This document shows, one piece after another, positions 12,507-25,900 of a DNA stretch of 64,000 nt (position 1 is the stretch's first letter; each line of letters starts with the position of its first letter). Source of the stretch: Mycteria americana (taxonomy: Eukaryota; Chordata; Aves; Ciconiiformes; Ciconiidae); assembly GCF_035582795.1 (NCBI RefSeq), contig NC_134365.1:44884135-44948134 (forward strand), read 5' to 3'. A model generated the notes under the pieces. It saw nothing but the letters and a program-made list of their open reading frames with translations. It searched no databases and was not told the origin of the DNA. A program made the translations under genes and the position numbers.

Positions 12507-12622
12507 GCTTTCCACGGCACTGTATATTTTTCTTGGAAGATTCCCAGTCAAGTACAGGCTTAGCTCAACCTTGCTCAGCTTGGGAACTACAAAGGCGGCG
12601 TGGGTCATTATGGTATCAATTC
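12507..12622 (-). pseudogene. 5S rRNA-derived relic (5S pseudogene or 5S-headed SINE)
   Basis: The plus strand tracks the antisense of vertebrate 5S rRNA over almost its whole length. CACGGCACTGTAT corresponds to the 3' end (acagcacctggtat). TTCCCAGTCAAGTAC corresponds to tctcccatccaagtac. CAACCTTGCTCAGCTT corresponds to gaccctgcttagctt, and GGCGTGGGTCATTATGG to gcgttcagggtggtatgg. The span (about 116 nt) is close to the 120 nt of 5S. It is too divergent to be a working gene. Amniotes carry AmnSINE-type elements with a 5S-derived head, so this may be such a SINE head rather than a free pseudogene. I could not recognise the SINE body next to it. Confidence 0.6.
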
Positions 12623-15600
12623 AGGATAAATTTGTGAAAATACAACATCTTTGTGTGCTGTTTACCTCAGTGGAATGGCAACACTACCGACACTATTTAT
12701 CTCCACCTTGGCTAAAGCTAAGAACTGGTAGAGTATATTCTTACTCTGTTACATTTGTAAGGTCGATGGATTGTAGGAGACAATTAATGAGAGATATTAA
12801 GCCATGTGACAGTTTAGAAAGAAAAAGATTTCTAAAAGTAGTTGCTATTATATACTAAAAATCAGAGGATTTCATGAAGACACCATTGTTTTCAATGCTT
12901 TTGGTACACAAAAGATACAGAATGGCTATGGCCTAGATTTTTAAATAACTTTTCCTACATCTCTTTCATGTGCTTGCATTTGGATCAGATTTTATACACA
13001 TCACTAGAATTTTAGATAGACAGATGCCATAACAGCATTTAAATAGGGAGGTGATGAGTCCCATCAGCAGCTCTTTTCACTGCATAAAGAATGAATACTA
13101 CTACATACAATAAATATTATCAAATAGAAAACTTTAAAATATGATAATAAATACTGTTCTTTATTTTTTAAATGCGTATATGCCTTTTACCAGTGATAAA
13201 GCAAGAATTACGTGCTGCATTGGAACCTCATTTACCATTCTGGATTCTTTATAGGCCCGAACCTAAAAATTGGTAGAGCATCTGTAGTTCATAGCTTTAT
13301 TGAGAAGTGAGTACTTGGGAGATCTGTGAAATACAGTCCAATCTTCAAATCCACAGTACAACTGGAAATTTTAATTTGACTTTCTGTGTCTTTTTACCCC
13401 AAAGCAACTGCAATGATTCTCCTTTGATTAGAATCTTCTTAACAACCGAGAAGACAAGAGCTGGACCATGTATTGTAACACCTCTCCTCATAACAAGGGT
13501 TTCCATATCGCAAGTATGTCAGTCACTTCAATGAGACATTTTGTGGAGTAATACAATTCATGTGGTGTGTAAATACAGGCTGATATGGCCCTCTATTAAT
13601 TTCTAAAAATAAATCAATCAAATGGATAATAGGAATCTAATAAACACCTCTCCCAGCCTTTTCCTTCTAGCAAGAAATTATAAAGTTTGATATGCAGTTT
13701 TCTGGTCCCAAGGGAGGCACCAACTAAGCTATCTCAAAAGAAATTCCATTGTTATCATATAGCTTGTTTGTTGTGGCAAGCAAGCAGATGTTAGTCAACT
13801 ACCAGAATAATAAGGCTTTGATATAATTATCTGATCTAGAACTGCAATAGACATAAGGAATGCTGTAAAGGTGGTTTACCGCAGATTCAGTCCAGGTATT
13901 CATAGAGAAATCTGAGTTTAGTGATCTGGAGCTCTAGTGCATTCATTGCTCACCATGCATTTGTAATTATTTAGGCTTACATGACTTATGTTAGGAGTGA
14001 CTGCATATATTTTAGTATTTAATATCATCTCCCATACTGAAAATATTTCATAGCAACTGTTTTAACAACGTATTGCTGTTAACCTTGTAGGCCTCTGGTG
14101 GCTTAGTTTCTAGCCAGTCTGCTTCTCTGGAGTGTTTCACCTGAGTTTCTTATAAGTGATACCATCATCTTAATTTGAAGTCCCTTTAAACTTCTTGTTA
14201 AGTAGAAACTTGGAAGTTAAGATGGAGTTTTTTCACTCCCCAGAAGAGGCTGATTATTCCGACTAGCCAGCAGTTGTAGCCTGATCCCTAGCACACATCT
14301 GGCCAGGGAAACATCCTGCATCTGGTCTAAGGAGATTTTTACTGTTTTCCAAAGTAGATTGCTCCCAACTAAGACCTTAAACCATCTCACAAGTATTAAC
14401 TCTTTTTTACATATAGTTTCTGATCTAGGGCAGACCAATGGCTTTTTTACTTTGAGTAAAATCATCTACTTGAACCAAGGGGGGAGATGGGGGTCTGCTG
14501 AAGAGATGATGTCTATGAGCCCCAGGTGGACGGTGTTGGGGGACAGGGTAAAGCTGCCCAGGCTGATGGCATGGTGACCTGTGCCAGGCACAGTGGCAGT
14601 GCTGAGAGCTGATGACACCTTGAAAGAAAGGTTCTGCTGCTAAATACTGGGAAAAGGCAATTCTGTAACAGGTAGGCAGAGTACAGAGGGAGTTGCTTGT
14701 CTTTTGTGATTGTCCTAGCCAGACGAAAAGCGTTTCTAGCCTGGAAATGCCCTCTACAGTGACATCCTAAGTCAGGACCCTCCACTTAGGTTACAGGGAA
14801 CCTAAAAATAGGGCTTCAGCATGGCTAATGGAAATGCCAAAAGGTAGATTTATCTACACTCTTCCTGTTGTTGCATTCATGCCTTCTGAAATGGGCATTA
14901 GCTTTTTGGTGTCTGCTAGGTCAAATCTTGAACAAAAGGAAAGAGGACATTATTGAAGATGTAAGTTCTTGAGCCAACGTTGGAGGCATGTTTGGTGGCA
15001 GCACGCTCAGGTCAGAGAAATGAGGTCTTGGGGTTGGTTCTGATTCATAGTGGGAAACTTTCAGCTGGTCTAATCATACAGGGATCAAAACTAGCTCTTA
15101 GTCCTCTGCTGGTTAATGAAATAAATGGCATGAGGGCACAAGACTCCCGAAATACAAGGAAACATCAGTACCATGTTGTACATCAGTAAGTTCCTGCAGT
15201 TGCTGTGTCTGTACAGGACATTTTGAAAGCGTACAGAGGTCAGGGAATATTCAGGTCAGATACTATTCCCAAAGTTGCATTTAAAGTCTCTGGGAAATTG
15301 GTGATTACAAGCAATAGTCTGAGGAGATATGACTCTTTTCGGCTCCATTAAGTGAGCAGGTTCATAGCTCATAGCGGAAGTTTGATCCTGATTAGCAGAA
15401 GGAGATGTAAATGAGAATTAGACCTTAATCCGTTTGGTTCCCCAGCAGTACAGCTCTTCTGATCACCTGGGTGAAAGTGAGAGAAGGATCTGACATACAA
15501 AAATCTGAATTAGTCCATACCTTCCTGGAGAAGATTAACATAGAAAGAGGCAGGAGCAAGCTTTACCTAAAAACTATGTGGTACTACTCTAAAGAAGTGA

Positions 15601-17764
15601 TCCACCTTAAAGTAGCTCCTTACCATTCTCCATTAACTTTCTCAAAGTTGAAACATTGGATAAGTATTAAAAAATTAGCCCAAATTATGCATACAGTTTT
15701 CTTCAAGGAGGGTGGTGCTCTTCAAAATCAAGAAGCCTGGCACCACTCTTCACAGATGAAAAAACATATCCCATTTGGAGTATGGGTGCCTGAGGACTGT
15801 CAAGTATCATATATTCACGCAACCCTCTGGGCTCATTTGTTTACTTATTTTGGTAGTTCAGTTTACAGCCATGCAGCAAAAGCACTAAATAAAGAGCAAC
15901 TTATGTAGTCAATTATATACAATGTTAAAATCAAACAGAAGTATACAAAATAGAGAACTTAAACATATATAATCATCTTTACCAAACACAACAAATAACA
16001 GGAGATACAATCCAGGCTACAATTATCTGGCTCAGTTAAATTATATATTATGGCAGCTTCAAATTTCGTTAAACTAATTACAAAAGTGATGATATAATAT
16101 GCCTGTGATGCTGCTGTCACTGAAGATTGCTCTTGCAATAATACAATTCTTACTTTTTCCTCTCTTTCATTATATAAATGTGAAGTAGGCAGAAGTAAAT
16201 AATTTCTCTAAGCAATACAGAGTCTGTGGAAAAAATTGGGTTACTTCTCTGATGTCATCATAACATAGTAACAAATAAATGTTATGCAAAGTATGTTGCT
16301 TAATGCCTAGATGCTTCTCCATGAGAACCATATTCTGCTTAAATAACAGAAATATTACCTATGCTATTTCTTCTATAACATATGCAATAATATGAAAGGT
16401 TTTGGTTTGGCAATGTGATTACAAGACAAAAATACTTGATGAAGAAGTAAAAAGCATACCTGCGAATACTGGTAAATGTGTAAATAGGAATGCACTTTAG
16501 AGCTCCAGATCCTTTAGACTATGGACACTATTCCTTAGTTTTGTGCTGGTGACTGCTTTGTGAGTGCACAAGAAGTGCATTTAATGCCTATGAAGGTAAA
16601 CAGAATTGCCTTGATTTGTATGGCACCAAGATGGTTTGTCTAGACTGTAAAAACTGCACGAATCTTACTACATTTAAGATGTTTTGCCAGTTACGAACGT
16701 AAACCCCTTATGAACATGTGTTCAGAAGGCATAAACCATGCAACAGCTGGTTATGCTTTTATTAAACTAAACTAAGTTTTGGTTTGGTTGTGCCATCATA
16801 TCCACTCCATGAAAAGAGGAATTAAGAAAATTACCCTCCCTCACCAAAGAGGTGATCCCTAACTGCGTATTCCTTGTACAGAGTAAATCACTAATGATTT
16901 GTTTAAACAACCGCATTTTGCTTTGCATTGAAATGGATCAGGAATACATGGTTTCAACTCTTCCCATGCAGACATGGCCTAAATAATAAAAACCCTATAA
17001 ACTGTGTTAAACAGTTACAATCTTTGCAGGAATTCTGCAGGGTTTGTCATTTGGAAACATGGCCTAAGATGCAAAGCTCCTACCCAGACAGATCTGAGCC
17101 AGCTCTCATGTAAGTTTTGTTTTCATCCTCTGAAGACAGGAGGAGGTTACAGAGTTCTCACTGGGATATGAAGTTTCCAAAATATGAGGCTACCCTTGTA
17201 TGCTGTCAATGTTCAGACCCACATTACCATTTAATTTACCGTCATGAACAAAGAATATTCCATGAGGTGGTAAGCTGAATCTCACTTCTTGTTGTGCAAG
17301 CTGCTGACAGTTCAGAGGAAATCCAGATGCATTTGCATGGAGTAAACTTCTGTAAACATGTTCTGCACTCCAGCAAAGAAATAAATGTCAAGGTAAGCTT
17401 GGCAAGCGACAAAAAAGGATGAGTCATATTTCTGCAGTTTCATTCCAAAGATGCTATCTTTCACCTTCCTCAGCACTGTAGTCACAAGACTGACAATGTT
17501 TCTGCTCCTTTATGGGAAACACTATTCAAACACTGTGGGTAAATGATTTAGTGGAGCCCCACAGTCATTTTTCACACATACTTTGTTTTCATTACCAAAA
17601 TCTGCAAGGAGTAAGTTTCCATATGCAGCACTCAGTGTGCAATTGCCTATCTAAAATGTTTATAAGTCACTCTTCATCCATGCTTTTAGCTGATATATTT
17701 ACATTAAAATATATAGGATGAAGTCATCTTATGGAAGGCTTCTTGTTAAGTAATTAATGGAAAA
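12623..17764. other. intergenic DNA, no gene recognised
   Basis: AT-rich. Contains a probable relic of the TCAATGG dispersed repeat near 13500-13560 (CACTTCAATGAGACATTTTG, then ATTCATGTGGTGTGTAAAT). The longest open frame (145 codons, 15471-15908 plus) shows no family motifs and is treated as chance. Confidence 0.5.
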
Positions 17765-18115
17765 TGTTATGTCCGTTTTGCAAAAGAAGAAACTGAAGCA
17801 GCATCACTAAGACCACATTTCCAAGCAATCATTAGCTTTGAGTTGTTTGACTTCTGATTAACCAAATTGACATGTCTTGGAAACTCATTTTCAAGACTGC
17901 TATGCACTTGTTGTTTCAATTAAAGTCAACAGGATCTGTATGCACCTAGCAGGTCTGAAATTCAGGCGAACTACTGAGAAATCAAGGTATTAGGAATGAA
18001 AGGCCACTTTTGTAAAGATTTGCACAAGATTACATGTGATGTCTGGGACACAGCCCAAAACTAAACTCAGTCCCCTAGCTCCCAGTCCAGAGAATTATCA
18101 TTCCTGCTAACACTA
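17765..18115 (-). mobile_element. MIR/CORE-SINE-like relic, interrupted
   Basis: Two blocks read as the antisense of an old tRNA-derived SINE. The first is GTTTTGCAAAAGAAGAAACTG (near 17776), like ccattttacagatgaggaaactg. The second is TTTGCACAAGATTACATGTGATGTC, then GACACAGCC and CTCAGTCCCCTAGCTCCCAGTCCAG (18018-18090), like cttgcccaaggtcacacagg, then gcagagcc and cagtctcccagctcccagtccag. Between them, 17906-17960 looks like a piece of the TCAATGG-type dispersed repeat. The copy is highly diverged. Confidence 0.5.
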
Positions 18116-21100
18116 CTGATTAGTAAGTATTTTGCTAAAAGAAGCATAAAAAGTACTTCTCTAGCTCATCCCTATTCCCTACTGGTTTGTTAATCTGACT
18201 GCACCTAATTAATATTTTTTCTCTGGAATGATTAATTATTCTCACTTTAGTGAACAAAAGTCAGTACATGATACAAATATTGTGATATTAAATGGAGAAC
18301 CCAGCAGTTTATAAAAGGTTTTCAGCTGAGTTCATCCATGGTTTATGTTAATCAGATATCTCAGGTGAAACTTTATGTATGATGTATTCCTTTCCTCTCA
18401 TGACCTAAGGTGTTGCCGTTTCTGTTTTCAATCAAATATTTAAAAAACTGAAATACACAGGAAAGTTTAATGTTTACAAAATCAATGCAATTTGAATATT
18501 TACATGCCTAATATCCCAGGATTGTGACTTTTTTCATACTATCCAGGTAAGGTTTTTAGATAAAGAGATTCCAGATTGCTCTTTATTAAGAGTTACATTT
18601 ATTCTTGGCCCTATTCTCCTACCATTACAAATGCAAATACTAATCCTTGAAAATGCAGTGGAAATGTTCTAATGACATGGTGTTATTCTGCATGATTAGC
18701 ATTGCAGAATACAGCTAGGTTCATTTCTTTATGATAAATTTCTACCTAATCCAGATGATATAATCCAGATTATATCTGGATTATAAAAGCATTTGTGGTC
18801 TGTTGAATTCACCAGCAGGCTGGAGATTTCTAAGCATGTCAACTTAAGACAATATAGGAATAAATAAAGCTCATCTTTTACAAAGGAGATGGAAGCTATG
18901 CTTTAATGCGTTCTTGATTATTGCTTACGTACATCAATATGCATGCTGATGCACAGAGAAGCCATTCATTTCCATGCCAATGAACAACACCAAACCTATT
19001 TTGAAAAAGCAAAGTCACCACATTTTCATTCAGTTCTGCCTATTGTCCTAGCTAAGTGCCAGAAAGAGAAGTATCCTGAACATCCATTTGGAAACCTGCT
19101 GGCAAGCATCTCCAAGCTAGTGATAGAAATATTTCCAAGACATGCGTCTTGGTGTTATTGCTTTAGAAATCTCCTAAAATCAGGTTTCTATATTTGGGAG
19201 TGATTTCTGGTTCTTCTTGGTTATGAAGAAATCAGAAAGATTTCTTACAGCACTGGGAGCTTCAGTTTTACCATTCTCAGGCTCCATAAGTTAGTAGATA
19301 TGTTCAAGAGAGAAACACTAAAAGCGAGAGTTGCAATTTTTGTTCAGAGAAGCTCTGGTCTTATCTGCATGGATTCATTCAACTTTGCTTTATCCACACT
19401 TAGCAGTGTGATTCCCTCAGCTATGCTTGTGCGCATCCGTTGAAATGACTGGGGTGACAAGACCCCAGGAAACTATCACCCCCTGTATGATAACAGCCAA
19501 ATAAGATCTTCCCTTACATCTTCTGTCCCTCATCAGCTTCTCTCCCAGCCTGCCTCTCATATCTCTCTTCCTCCGCATTTCCATATGTCAGTTGCTATTA
19601 GTTCCCTGCTTCCTGCCACTCTCTCTCATAGTATCTTTATCTTTGTTTTTTAAAGATTGGAAGAAACAGATAAGTGAATTAGACCTGTCAAATCCACGCA
19701 TGTGACATAGTCATGCCCTATAACCATGAGATGTGTTTACTGTGTCTTTGTGCCTTCTGTACCTTTTCCCCAGTTACTCAGACTCAGATCAGACTTTCAG
19801 GGTGGAACTCATCTCTCCTGACTTCAGACATGAACCCCTGAGCCAGCCTCCTGTCTTCCTGCCTTACAGCGGAAAGAAATAGGTGCTTGGAGACATGATT
19901 CATCTCATGCATTTCAGATTCCTACCTTTGGATGAAACTAGTTGAATCTTGGAAGACCCTCTTTCTTTCCACTGACTAGAAGGGTAGCCCAGATAACTAG
20001 CTCAGCAGCTGATAGCCCCATTTGAGATACTTACATTTGGTCAGACAGATCTTTAATTTTCCTACCCCATGTAGACTGGAGGAAGCCAAAGGGACTTTGA
20101 AATAGGGAGATGGTGAAAACCACAATTCCAGCTCTAAACAGGAAAAAAAACAATTTAGAGTTGGCAGTACCAAACAACTATCTACTGTTGCATGTTTTTC
20201 ATGCAATTGACCTTTTTAAGTTGGCAATTTGTATGTTACACATCAAACGAAGTTTCAACAAAATCCAAATCAACAGAGACTGTAATCCCCAAAATGATCT
20301 GGTAGAAAAAACTTTTACACTACAGGTTTGGCTTGATGCTTTAGATATTACAGCTGCCACTCTTCATCCGGTTTCTGAACACTGAAGATTGGATTTATGG
20401 CCCTACAAGCATGGAGGTGAGGAATCATAAGAAAAATAAGCACCCTGATTCACATGAAAAGTATGTGCCAAATAAAGCCTTAAATCATTATGCAGCCTGT
20501 CATTCAAACATATTTGACTGTCATCCAAATTGTTGGAATTGTCTTTCATACAGAAAAAAAATCTGTTTATTTTTAGGATAATTGGAAAAGCAACAGATTA
20601 TCTTCAAATTAATGAATAGGTCAAGTTGTTTTTATAAGCTTAATAATATTTTCCATTGTCCCTCCCTCCTTAACACCTATCTTCGTTGCCTAATCATTCA
20701 CATACTTTATTTTTTTGTGTTTGGGTGAGTCATGAAGTGCACATTATGATGATAAATATATCATCTCTGCTTCCTCTTAGTGTTAACTCAGTGGCGTGAT
20801 TCATACCATAAACCTATTTTACTCATTTTATCCTTTGTTGTTCGTAACTTTGAGTCTGTTAACATCAACAGTACTGCTGGAATCACATGTTTTTACTTAA
20901 AAGCTAACATAAAGGTTTTATCTGCTTTACATTTTATAAATTCAGTCTGGCACATTTTTTTCTATTACAGCAGTTAATCAAATGAAATCACAAATGTTAT
21001 TGTAATGCAAGCTGAAGAAACTCACCTTATATATGAAGGTGATATTTTCCCTATGTGATGCTATTTAACTGATTTATTTGAGTTAATTAAATATTGTAAA

Positions 21101-22818
21101 AGATATTTAAGAAGCTCTTGCTTTCTTTTACAGCTTAGGCCACAATTTCAAGCTCAGCTGGGGCTACTTTCCAGTGCCATGTTAGAAAATCGATGCACCC
21201 TCTGTGTGTGGCCCAAACAGAATCATACTTGGGGTCTTCTTGCCCGACCCCAAAGACTATACCTATATTCACATCATCCCTGAAACTCGGAGTATGTACT
21301 TTGCTTCTCTGATTTCATGTGAGTAACAAATGACTTTGTAATAGTTCTGAGACTGTAGTGGTTGATGATCCTGCCTGAGAGCAATTACGTGTGTGTCATT
21401 AAAGCAATGTGTAGCTGAGATGTAATATTCTAAAGATAGGAATACATCGTTATGTGTGCTTGTGACTGAATAGGAAGGGAACATAAGATCTTTCTTGAGA
21501 GGAAGTTACTGGAAAGTTAAACAAAAAAGCAACACAATATGAGTTGTTTTCTGAGTGATCCTTTCAGAAATAGGAGGCTCCATTTTGAAATTAAATCACT
21601 GATTCACCATGTTTGTGAGCTCAGAGGAAGACAGAATGATTAGAAGTTGCTGGCTAATGATAAGGTGGAGAGAAAATGGTGAGATCTTTTGGATGTGAAC
21701 ACAAAACCACACACACGTGCTGTGGGAGCCTCTGAAAGCAGAAAGATAACCTTTTTCAGCTTCCAGCCTTAGACAAGGCAAGCAAGTGCAGAGACTGTTT
21801 CTTGTAGCTACCGGGGGTGCTTTTTTTTTTTTTCTGAAAACAAATAATTTCAAATAAGATATTTTGTCCAGTGATAACCAATAACCAGTGGCCTGCCTTT
21901 CCATTCAGGACTGAATACAGGCCAGATTTATTTGGAAGGGGCTTTGCAGGGAAGTGATGTGGAAGTGTGTGCTATGAAGTTGCTAAGAGATGGGGGGAGC
22001 AAGGAGGGGCAGGTGGGGAATGGTGGTGGAGGAGACTGGGCGGCTTCCTAAACTGGCTTCTCCCTGGTAAATCTTTATCTCTTGCTCCAATGGGGCAAGA
22101 CCTACTGAATGCAAATCTGCTAAGGTAACCAGACTGAATAGCCCTAGGCCAGTTCTCGGTCCAGCCCTAGAGCAGGAAATTGCATGGCAAATTGACTGAG
22201 TGATGTCTTTTTCACTCATGCAAATGGAAATCTTACTATTAATTTCAGTGGGTCAAGACACGTACCCACTAATTAACCCACCTACTGGGACCTGCTCTTT
22301 AAATGTCTTATGTGACCACGGATCTTTGGACATCTTTGGTAGCCATTTCATTCACATTGTTTAAGCAGCAATAAAACTTACTTGTCCATTTTCATTCAAG
22401 ACTGGAAGCTGGAGTAAGTTTTGACATAATTCAAATTTCCATGGCTAATTTTAATATTAAGATAAACAAGGAAGTGATGTCCTACTTGAAAAGCTTTCCT
22501 TTCCTTGGAAATCTAATTGATAGCACAATGTTGAAGAAAGAGGCCAGGACTATCTAAAGACTTGCGGTCCTGTTTACTATGGTTATCAGCTGAGAGCTAG
22601 TGTATGCGCATTACAGAACCGTTAGTTGTTCTGGTACGGTTTACATATCTGGAGCTTGTTTCTTTTTTTTTTTCCTTTCAGGATGACCGCTGCCTGCTTA
22701 CCCTGGTTTCAGAGGAGCGCAGCGTGCAAGAACAGCTGTTTCCATACCTACAAGCTAAACCACCCCTGCGACGCCTCGCTGGCCTGTCCCACACCCACCC
22801 CTTCTGTGGCGGGCTGTG
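18116..22818. other. intergenic DNA, no gene recognised
   Basis: AT-rich with no recognised gene. It contains the palindrome at 18760-18784. A long pyrimidine tract with a CAG (22660-22681) could act as a splice acceptor, but no coding product is recognisable after it. Confidence 0.5.
18760..18784. repeat. perfect 10-bp palindrome with 5-base spacer
   Basis: ATAATCCAGA (18760-18769) pairs with TCTGGATTAT (18775-18784). The TAATCC core is a bicoid/OTX-class homeodomain word, present here in both orientations, and another TAATCCAGAT lies just upstream at 18748-18757. A regulatory role is inference only. Confidence 0.55.
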
Positions 22819-22914
22819 CCCTCCCTCCCTCCCTCCATCCCTCCCTCCCTCCATCCCTCTCTCCATCCCTCTCTCCATCCCTCCCTCCCTCCCTTCCTCC
22901 CTCCCTCCCTCCCC
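22819..22914 (+). repeat. CCCT/CCAT tetranucleotide microsatellite
   Basis: Nearly 100 bases of CCCT units with interspersed CCAT and CTCT variants. The complementary strand is GGGA-rich, with several runs of at least four G-tracts, so a G-quadruplex on the minus strand is plausible. Every reading frame through it is open (PSLPPS-like repeats), which creates spurious ORFs on both strands. Confidence 0.95.
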
Positions 22915-25900
22915 AGGTGGAGGCGCAGGGTTCTCCCACCCACGGCCCTGGCTCCTCCGGCAGTCAGCCACCGCTCTGCAGCAGGTCTGACTGGATCTGA
23001 CGTCTGCCAGAGACTGCCCTTCAGCAGCTGGGCCCAGTGACTGAGAAAGGCTTCTCCCGAGCAAAATATGACTTATTCATAGGAGCAGAGCACTCAGGGA
23101 GAAAAACGTTAACATGAGACCTGACAACGTCTCACTCGAAAGGTAGGCAGGCCTAACTCTTCCTGGGACCCCCCTCTCTGGATGGAAATGTCTCTGAAAA
23201 ACTTCACTTTTCTTAGCCTCAGAGCACATTTCTTTTTTATAATGAGGCAACCCCTCTGTTTTCTGTGTCCACGAGCTTCTCTTGCCAAGCTCATCTGGTG
23301 AAGAAACTAATGGACACTGGAAACATTCCTCTGACTGCCCTGCTTCATGTACTGCATGCTGCACATCAGCACGAGAGGACTCCCTGTTTCTAAAATTGAA
23401 CTGTCTCTTTATTAACAGCCTCATTTCCCGGGACACTGAGCTAGCAAATCAGATGCACACGACTTGCCTGGCTGTGCTGCCTCCCAGCTCTGCCTTCCTG
23501 CAACATGTGCTCTTCCCTCTGAGTTCACCGCAGGTAATTTCATCTGTAAGTACTTGTAGGTAGCTGGCTATCTACTTTTATGCTGCTTATTGCACTGGGA
23601 ATCTGGGGAAAACTCTTGAGATGATTTGTCTCCTTGCTGCTTTGACAGACCATGCCATGAGAAAGGGACATGTAATATTCAAAAAGAGAATGAAGTGTCT
23701 CCCAAGATCTCTATAGTCAATTTTAAAACTGTTTAGAAATCTTCTTGTTTTGTGTTTCATTTAACTATTAGTTGGTAACAGATCAATTATTCTATAATTT
23801 GCACCCAAAGAGTAATCTGTAAAGTACTCGTAAATGCAGATGAACCTTTTTAAAGTAGTGTGTATATATATAAAATAAACAAAATCAAAACTCCTACTTC
23901 ATTTTGTGTGTTTAAAATTCTGCATGTTAAAATGAATGGCATTATCTAAAGATATAACCTAGGGATTTCTTTTTCTTAAAAGCGGTGACTATTATCTTGG
24001 TTCAGGAAGTAAATTAAATACTTCAGAATATAGACTATCTTTCTGAATATAGAAAAAATTGGGTGGGACAAATATTCGCTGCATCTTGTATTACTTGTAG
24101 GGAGTAGTTGCTTTCCTTGTATCATTGCAAATGATATAAACATGTTATTACTTGCTTGTTGGCATACAGGCTAGAAATAAACTTATTATCTATTTAATAT
24201 ATGCCCGTCCTGCTGGATCTCAGGTTTCTATCCAATGAATTCAAGAGTTACTCTCAGCTTTCAGGCTGTGAGTTAAATCTCAGCCACACAAATGTCAATG
24301 GGAGGTTTGCCATTACATTAATTGGGACCAGGATTTCACTCAATGAGTATTTCTTGGAGAAGATCTTAAATACTGTGTTAAAAATCAAATGAGAGCAATC
24401 TCAACTTACAAGTATGTAAGGCATTCATTTCTATCCTAATGTAAAATGACTTGGTCAATACCCAGAGGCACTTAAATTAAGCCTGGTTAGAGCTTTTACT
24501 TGCTGCTAAAAATTTAGCAGCTCACATCTAGAACAGATTTTGTTTTTACTAACAGAGAAACAGATTCCAGATATTTAGCTTGTGACATAGTTATGATTTA
24601 TTTTAGACCATGGATCAGTCTAGAGTAGATGGCTTAAGCTGCCAATGTCAAAGGCTGGTTGTCTTAGAAGCCCTTCTAATTGTGCTAGAAGGTTATGCAT
24701 CAAGTTACACATAACTGTGCATAAGGTTCTGTGGACAGCACAACACGCAGGCATTTTTCCTGACAAAACAGATGAATATGTTAGCCAAGGACTTCTGTCT
24801 TAAAAAGCAATGCGTTGCTTCAGTGACAGCTGATCAGTAGTGCTCTTTAGCTAAAGAAGTTCAGTTGCCACTTGGCAACATGAAGATTAGTAACTTCTTA
24901 ATACACCCAACAACAGCATCTTGAATTTGGAGCTTACATCAATAATACTATAGCCTACGTGTACTATACAATAATACACAACATTTCACAGACGCTATCC
25001 CCCTAACCATTAAGCTTTCAGTTGGAGCAGGAAGAAAATAATACAAGCTCACTACATAAAAATACAGTCTTGCTATTGCTGTGTAAGCTTTTCAACACAA
25101 AAGCAAGTTTGGATCATCGGAGTGGTGAAGAGAGTGTTCAGTGCAGCACCCAGGCTGTGCAAGACCAGCTTTAAGCCAACTTTATTTTCTCCCTTGTGGA
25201 ACCCTGTTGGGGCTGGTGTATAGCAGAGAGTTTAAAGGCTAGCGTAGATGCCAGCAGTCTCAAAAGGGTTATTTTAGTAGCCAGGATTATTGGAGCATAA
25301 AGGAACCACAAAGCCCTTGCTCTCTGACTGCTTTGTGCCAATAGCACGCAGCGAGGGAGCGACAGAAGACGCTTATAGCATAGGAGGCTTTTGCTGTTCT
25401 CGGGGAATCTCTTCGTGACCACCTCCTCTGGGATCCCGCACTCCTGCAGATCTGCCCTGATTTACCAGCACACTGGTGTTATAGTTTTGGGGAGACAGCT
25501 GAAGTGCTGCAGATTACATTTTAAAGACGTGATGCTGACAAATTAAGTTCAAAGTCTTAGCTGGGCCCTTCCAAGTGGCAGCTCTCCAGGGCTGGACAGT
25601 TATAGCAGTAACTTCTATAAATCTTTTCAGAAGCTCCTTGGGCTTCAAATACTTCCAACATTTCGTCATTCCCTTCAAACAGGGAAAATTGCCCAATCCC
25701 TTTTTGGAGGCCAGCATAATTATACTCTTGGAAAATAATAATAATAAAAAAGTTTAAAAAGCAGAACACTGTAGTTCACACCACGTGATAGAATTAGTTA
25801 ATTCTCACAGTAAATACTGGGAAAAATGTTAATACAATGGCTGTCTTAGGTGCACTCCTGTAAATTTATGTTGATGCAAAGAAGTGCAAAAAGAGCTTTT

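Noticed and set aside
12460-12858. 132-codon plus-strand open reading frame
   Set aside because: It runs across the 5S-derived relic at 12507-12622, so it is an accidental frame.
15471-15908. 145-codon plus-strand open reading frame
   Set aside because: The composition looks like random translated intergenic DNA. There are no motifs and no promoter or poly(A) arrangement that I could support.
22604-23064. Overlapping ORFs across the CCCT microsatellite
   Set aside because: All are produced by the repeat being open in every frame.
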